Origin: Nitrososphaerota archaeon
GTDB taxonomy: Archaea > Thermoproteota > Nitrososphaeria > Nitrososphaerales > Nitrosopumilaceae
DNA: 37,648 bases
Assembly: GCA_022573895.1 (NCBI GenBank)
Contig: JACZTB010000014.1
Span: forward strand, 1-37,648
Reading direction: 5' to 3'
Below are positions 33,893 through 37,648 of the stretch, piece after piece; the stretch's first letter is position 1, and every line of letters starts with the position of its first letter. The translations under genes were made by a program, and so were the position numbers. A model generated the notes under the pieces. It did no database searches. It was given only the letters and a program-made list of their open reading frames with translations, and had not been told where the DNA came from.

Positions 33893-34633
33893 ATGATTAA
33901 AGATAAAGTAGCAATAATAACGGGAGCTAGTAGCGGCATAGGATATGCTACTGCTTTGACACTATCGAAAGCAGGTGCAAAAGTTGCTATAGGTGCTAGA
34001 AGAGTTGACAGATTAGAAGAACTCGCAAAAAAGATCTCCACTGATGGCGGAGAAGTATTTTACCAAAAATTAGATGTTACACAAAGATTAGAATGTGAAA
34101 ATTTTGCTAAAGCAGTTTTAGAAAAATGGGGATCCATTGACATTCTTGTAAATAACGCCGGGCTGATGCCTTTGAGTCTATTTAAAAGTCTCAAGGTAGA
34201 TGAATGGGATCAAATGATTGATGTGAATATTAAAGGTGTATTATATTGCACTGCATCAGTAATTTTACATATGAAAGAAAAAAAATCTGGCCACATTATA
34301 AATATCTCATCTGTTGCTGGAAGAATTGTTTTCCCAACTGGTAGTGTTTATTGTGCAACAAAACATGCAATTGCAGCATTTAGTGAGGGATTAAGACAAG
34401 AATTTAGTGCACGTTCTAACATTCGAGTAACTAGTATTGAACCTGGAGTTGTAGCAACAGAACTCACTGATACAATTACTGATGAATCTTTGCAAGGATT
34501 TATTGAAAATACAAAAAAAATGGAAACATTACAAGCGAAAGATATTGCAAATGCAATTTTGTATGCAGTTGAATCTCCGTCTCACGTTAATGTAAATGAA
34601 GTTTTGATAAGACCTACAGCACAAGACCGCTAA
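33893..34633 (+). CDS. Short-chain dehydrogenase/reductase (SDR)
   Basis: 246 residues, a classical SDR: TGASSGIG (10-17) for the dinucleotide, NNAG (87-90), serine in NISSVAG (137-143) and the catalytic pair Y153-x3-K157 in VYCATKHA. Basic residues after the second strand (GARRVDR) suggest NADP(H). Overall most like the YdfG/oxidoreductase group, but the substrate cannot be told from sequence. It is followed after a single base by the flavoprotein gene, so the two form a tight operon. Unlike the remnant at 1514 it is intact. Confidence 0.93.
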   Translation: MIKDKVAIITGASSGIGYATALTLSKAGAKVAIGARRVDRLEELAKKISTDGGEVFYQKLDVTQRLECENFAKAVLEKWGSIDILVNNAGLMPLSLFKSLKVDEWDQMIDVNIKGVLYCTASVILHMKEKKSGHIINISSVAGRIVFPTGSVYCATKHAIAAFSEGLRQEFSARSNIRVTSIEPGVVATELTDTITDESLQGFIENTKKMETLQAKDIANAILYAVESPSHVNVNEVLIRPTAQDR

Positions 34634-34634
34634 G

Positions 34635-35783
34635 TTGGCAAACATTCCACATGTTGTAATTTTAGGAGGAGGTTTTGGTGGCCTTTCTACTGCCAATGAA
34701 TTGAGAAATTCATTATCTACTTCACAAGTAAAAATCACTATAATAGACAAAAAAGATTGGTTTATGGTAGGATTTGCAAAATTATGGATAATTAATGGAA
34801 CTCGAACTTTTGAAAACTCTATTGGTTCGTTAAATGAGCTACCAAAAAAAGAAATCAATTTCATTAAAGATGAAATCCTAGCAATTGATCTTCAAAACAG
34901 AAATGTAAAAATTACATCTCAGAACATCTCCTATGATTTTCTAATAATTTCCATGGGTGCTATTTTAGCTCCTCAAAAAATTCCAGGATTAATTGAAAAC
35001 GGGTTCAATCTGTATGATCATAATCATCTCTCAGACATTCATGATAGACTTGAGAGTATGGAATCTGGAAAAATTGCAATATCAATAATGGGGATGCCTT
35101 ACAAATGTCCCCCTGCACCGTTTGAGGCTAGTTTGCTAATAGATTCCATGCTTAGAAAAAGAGGAATACGTGATTCTGTACAAATTGACTTTTACAGTCC
35201 TGCTCCTATAACCTTGCCAGCAGCTGGTCCTGAAGTAAGTAAACAAATTCTTGATTTAGTAAATTCTGAGAATATAACTTTTCATAATTCTTGCAAAATA
35301 AAATCTGTTGAACCCAAAAAATTAATTTTTGAAAATAGTGAAGCTGATTTTGATTTACTTTTGGCTGTTCCACCACATATTGCTCCAAAAGTAATCTATG
35401 ATTCCGGATTAGCAAAAGAATCAGGATTTATCCCAATAGACCGAGACTGTAAAACACCTTTTGAAAATGTCTTTGCTATAGGTGATGTTACCAGCTTATC
35501 AGTTACTAAAACTATGGCCGTTCCAAAAGCAGGAGTTTTTGCAGAAGGAGAAGGTATTACAGTTGCAAAAAATATTATTTCAGAAATTCAATCTAAAAAA
35601 GAATTTAAATTATTTGACGGAAAAGGTGGGTGTTTTATAGAATCAGGTAGAGATACGGCATCTATTCTTGAGGTTGACATGTTTTCAAATTCAAAACCTT
35701 CTACAAAACTTACAGAATCAACTTCTGATAATCTTTCTAAAAAACTAGAATTTGAAAAAGAAAGATTATCAAAATGGTTATAA
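34635..35783 (+). CDS. FAD-dependent pyridine nucleotide-disulfide family oxidoreductase (SQR/FCSD-like)
   Basis: 382 residues. The FAD-binding Rossmann motif is VVILGGGFGGLSTANEL (7-23), and the second FAD contact is FAIGDVTSL (about 280-288). A cysteine in MPYKCPPAPFEAS (about residue 158) sits where sulfide:quinone reductases and flavocytochrome c sulfide dehydrogenases have an active cysteine; a further one occurs in KGGCFIESG. The usual second redox cysteine is not evident, so sulfide oxidation is not assured; an NDH-2-like or generic quinone role is possible. The TTG start at 34635 lies one base after the SDR stop. The end overlaps the convergent gene by six bases. Confidence 0.82.
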   Translation: MANIPHVVILGGGFGGLSTANELRNSLSTSQVKITIIDKKDWFMVGFAKLWIINGTRTFENSIGSLNELPKKEINFIKDEILAIDLQNRNVKITSQNISYDFLIISMGAILAPQKIPGLIENGFNLYDHNHLSDIHDRLESMESGKIAISIMGMPYKCPPAPFEASLLIDSMLRKRGIRDSVQIDFYSPAPITLPAAGPEVSKQILDLVNSENITFHNSCKIKSVEPKKLIFENSEADFDLLLAVPPHIAPKVIYDSGLAKESGFIPIDRDCKTPFENVFAIGDVTSLSVTKTMAVPKAGVFAEGEGITVAKNIISEIQSKKEFKLFDGKGGCFIESGRDTASILEVDMFSNSKPSTKLTESTSDNLSKKLEFEKERLSKWL

Positions 35784-36002
35784 TTTATTCTCCTTATCTT
35801 TCCCTTTTGAAAGATGTTCTAAGATAGCCCTCATTTCAACAGCTAAATCTTGTGGGTTATTTGATAATTCTAATTTTTCTGGAAGTTTATTTTTAAAATC
35901 ATCATCTTCAAGATCAATTCTTCTTTTTTGAATACAGTCTAAGTGATCTTGATCAGTAGCAGAAATCTTGTGACAAATGTTACAAATCTTCATAATTCTC
36001 AT
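35778..36002 (-). CDS. Small zinc-finger-like protein
   Basis: 74 residues with C7-x2-C10 (KICNICHK) and H20-x2-C23 (DQDHLDC), a plausible zinc site, followed by an acidic helix and a C-terminal basic-acidic stretch (HLSKGKDKENKL). Two starts are possible: residue 1 or the methionine at residue 4. No recognised family. It is convergent with the flavoprotein gene. Confidence 0.6.
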   Translation of the reverse strand: MRIMKICNICHKISATDQDHLDCIQKRRIDLEDDDFKNKLPEKLELSNNPQDLAVEMRAILEHLSKGKDKENKL

Positions 36003-36049
36003 TAATCAATACGACAATTTAATAATTTCATTTTGTGCCTGTGAGGCAA

Positions 36050-36123
36050 GGGATCGTCGTCTAGCTTGGTATGATACTAGTCTGGGGGACTAGTGGTCGC
36101 AGGTTCAAATCCTGCCGATCCCA
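36050..36123 (+). tRNA. tRNA-Pro (GGG anticodon)
   Basis: The acceptor stem is GGGATCG with CGATCCC (36050-36056 and 36116-36122), discriminator A at 36123, no encoded CCA. The anticodon stem CTAGT/ACTAG encloses the seven-base loop CTGGGGG, so the anticodon is GGG, reading CCC/CCU proline codons. The T arm is GCAGG-TTCAAAT-CCTGC. The D arm (GTCTAGC with GATA) has the short stem seen in proline tRNAs. No intron. A TATA-like tttaata lies about 30 bases ahead. Confidence 0.95.
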
Positions 36124-36300
36124 TTTTGGTTAACTCCAACAAAATTAATCACGAAAACAGTTCATGTCTTATAGGATTTGAAATTTAAGGAGTATTGAAC
36201 TAAAACAACAAGACCCTTTGACGGCTTTGAAGTAATTGTACAAAATTCGGTACCATTCCTACGTAATTGTTATATTAAATTCCTTCAATCAGTCAGTATA

Positions 36301-37648
36301 ATGAGTATCAGTATTAGTAGTATTTTTCTTATGTCAGTTCTAGTTCTAGGTTTTGCTAGTTATCCCCCATTATTACCAAATTCTGAAAATAGTGTTGATG
36401 CCATTAATGATTTACAGCTACAATTAGCTAGTGTAGCCTTTGCTCAAGAAGCGGAAACAGAAGACGGAACGGAAGATGGTACAGAGGAATTAGATATACC
36501 CGAAATTGAGGATGAGACCGATCTCAAAGTTCAAGCAAAAATAATTGGAGACCAGTCAAGGGTAAAGGTCAAAAAAGAATTTTCAACATTAACTATTGAT
36601 AGAACAGCTTTAATTGATGAGATAATAGCAGAGTTTGCTCTAAGCAGAGGTGATGCAGATGCAGCTCTGAAATTAGAAATCGAAGAGGACGAGGGGCTTA
36701 GTGAAAGATTCAGAGTACAAGCTAGAGTAGATGATGGCGTCGCAGAAGTCAGAATAGAACTCAAGTTTGTTTTGGATACAACTGACAGAAACGATATTCT
36801 AGATGCAATTGTTTCAATGACGCAGCTTTCGATTGAACAAATAGATGAAGTTCTTGATTTTGAAGCAGAAGATACTGATGAAGAGGAAGTAGAAACCACA
36901 ATCAATCAAGTTACTGTTTCAAATCTGAGTCAGGATGTTTCAAATTTTGTAGATGAATCATGGGTTTTGTTTGAGCAACAAGGAGTGGAGACAAAAGCTG
37001 TCATCCAAGACTGTCGAGATGCCATGAGAGATGCACTCCCCTCAGAACGACAAGATGTTAGACAAGACTGTAGAGATAATCTAAATGCAATTAGAGATTC
37101 CTACAAAGTGCTCAGACAAACTTACAAAGATACATTCAAAGAATTTAGGGAAAACATGAAGGTTCTCATCAAAGAATCTAGAGGACAAGAAATTAATCAA
37201 GCCGAAAAAGCTGCAGCACTAGCTAATATCGAATCGTTATCTCAGAATGAAGACAAACGAGAGAAAATTAAAGAACTTCAACAACAGATGAGAGAAGAAA
37301 CTAAAAAAGAAAAAAAGGAACTTCGTGAACAAATGAAAAAGGATCGTGAAATCGCTAGAGAGATGATGAAGGATGAAAGAGAAGCAATGAAAGAAGCAAT
37401 GAAGGATCAAAGAGAAGCAGAAAGAGAAGCAATGAAGGATCAAAAAGAGATGATGCAAAAAGAACGTGAGACACTCAGAGATGCTGAAGATGTAGCAAAA
37501 GCTGAAGAAGAAGCAGCTGAAGATGTAGCAAAAGCTGAAGAAGAAGCAGCTGAAGATGTAGCAAAAGCTGAAGAAGAAGCAGCTGAAGATGTAGCAAAAG
37601 CTGAAGAAGAAGCAGCTGAAGATGTAGCAAAAATGGAAAAAGCAATAG
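36301..37648 (+). CDS. Long exported coiled-coil protein, partial
   Basis: The frame opens at ATG 36301 and runs out of the window after 449 codons. Residues 1-45 hold a signal peptide (hydrophobic SSIFLMSVLVLGFASYPPLL, with a likely cut near FAQE). Next comes an acidic stretch (about 47-65, ETEDGTEDGTEELDIPEIED), a beta-rich domain (70-190), then from about 240 a region with two QDCRD motifs, and a long Lys/Glu/Arg-rich coiled coil from about 275 onward. The far end is made of identical 11-residue repeats, AEDVAKAEEEA. TATA-like ttatattaaa at about 36268-36277 suits a short leader. It is probably a surface protein; the function is unknown. Confidence 0.75.
   Translation, partial: MSISISSIFLMSVLVLGFASYPPLLPNSENSVDAINDLQLQLASVAFAQEAETEDGTEDGTEELDIPEIEDETDLKVQAKIIGDQSRVKVKKEFSTLTIDRTALIDEIIAEFALSRGDADAALKLEIEEDEGLSERFRVQARVDDGVAEVRIELKFVLDTTDRNDILDAIVSMTQLSIEQIDEVLDFEAEDTDEEEVETTINQVTVSNLSQDVSNFVDESWVLFEQQGVETKAVIQDCRDAMRDALPSERQDVRQDCRDNLNAIRDSYKVLRQTYKDTFKEFRENMKVLIKESRGQEINQAEKAAALANIESLSQNEDKREKIKELQQQMREETKKEKKELREQMKKDREIAREMMKDEREAMKEAMKDQREAEREAMKDQKEMMQKERETLRDAEDVAKAEEEAAEDVAKAEEEAAEDVAKAEEEAAEDVAKAEEEAAEDVAKMEKAI
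37483..37632 (+). repeat. Perfect 33-bp tandem repeats inside the coiled-coil gene
   Basis: Four complete 33-bp units (37483-37515, 37516-37548, 37549-37581, 37582-37614) and an 18-base partial unit are identical at every base, including silent positions. Each codes for 11 residues, three helical turns, so any change in number keeps the frame and the coiled-coil register. The identity points to recent slippage or unequal recombination. Confidence 0.95.

Noticed and set aside
1-37648. Mobile elements, CRISPR arrays, restriction or defence systems
   Set aside because: No transposase, integrase, regularly spaced repeats or known defence domains were seen on either strand.

Overview
The window reads as chromosomal DNA of an ammonia-oxidising archaeon of the Nitrosopumilus type (Thaumarchaeota/Nitrososphaerota). 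The evidence is the combination of an ESCRT-III/CdvB division protein, both subunits of D-family DNA polymerase, an Orc1/Cdc6 initiator, a GINS subunit, two TFB transcription factors, Cdc48, a thermosome, geranylgeranylglyceryl phosphate synthase (archaeal ether lipids), AN1 zinc fingers, an AT-rich base composition and several TTG/GTG starts. I saw no insertion sequence, CRISPR array, rRNA or prophage. The assignment to lineage is inference from gene content, not from a marker search.

Layout. 1-2.0 kb: the start of a CdvB-like gene (minus strand, cut by the window edge), a small exported protein, a GC-enriched foldable segment that may be an uncharacterised RNA, and the remains of a short-chain dehydrogenase. 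2.0-5.7 kb: PAP phosphatase and APS kinase (convergent), a hemerythrin and a Na+/H+ antiporter facing apart across a perfect 12-bp inverted repeat. 5.7-10.2 kb: two different TFB genes with small unknown proteins between them, a 480-bp gene-free stretch and a DUF1059 protein. 10.2-13.6 kb: an Hsp20-Cdc48 protein-quality-control pair and an ACT-domain protein. 13.7-18.6 kb: an exported cyclophilin fusion protein, cobalt-precorrin methyltransferase CbiE, an exported cupredoxin-like gene with a one-base frameshift, and a SpoIIM-like membrane protein.

18.6-27.7 kb is a replication island: PolD small subunit, Orc1/Cdc6, a probable replication origin with two strong origin recognition boxes plus an inverted weaker one and an AT-rich unwinding zone, then three DNA-binding regulators (winged helix, AbrB-type, membrane-anchored winged helix), an unknown helical protein, GGGP synthase and the PolD large subunit. 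A GINS subunit follows at 32.7 kb. 27.7-36.1 kb carries glyA, a thermosome subunit with a textbook archaeal promoter, glutamine synthetase, GINS, an AN1 finger protein, an SDR/flavoprotein operon and tRNA-Pro(GGG). The window ends inside a long exported coiled-coil protein with perfect 33-bp tandem repeats.

Most genes are housekeeping. The parts that deserve a second look are the candidate RNA at 1251-1378, the origin with its regulator cluster, the frameshifted cupredoxin, the decayed dehydrogenase and the repeat-expanding surface protein. I did not find a clear-cut new defence or mobile system.
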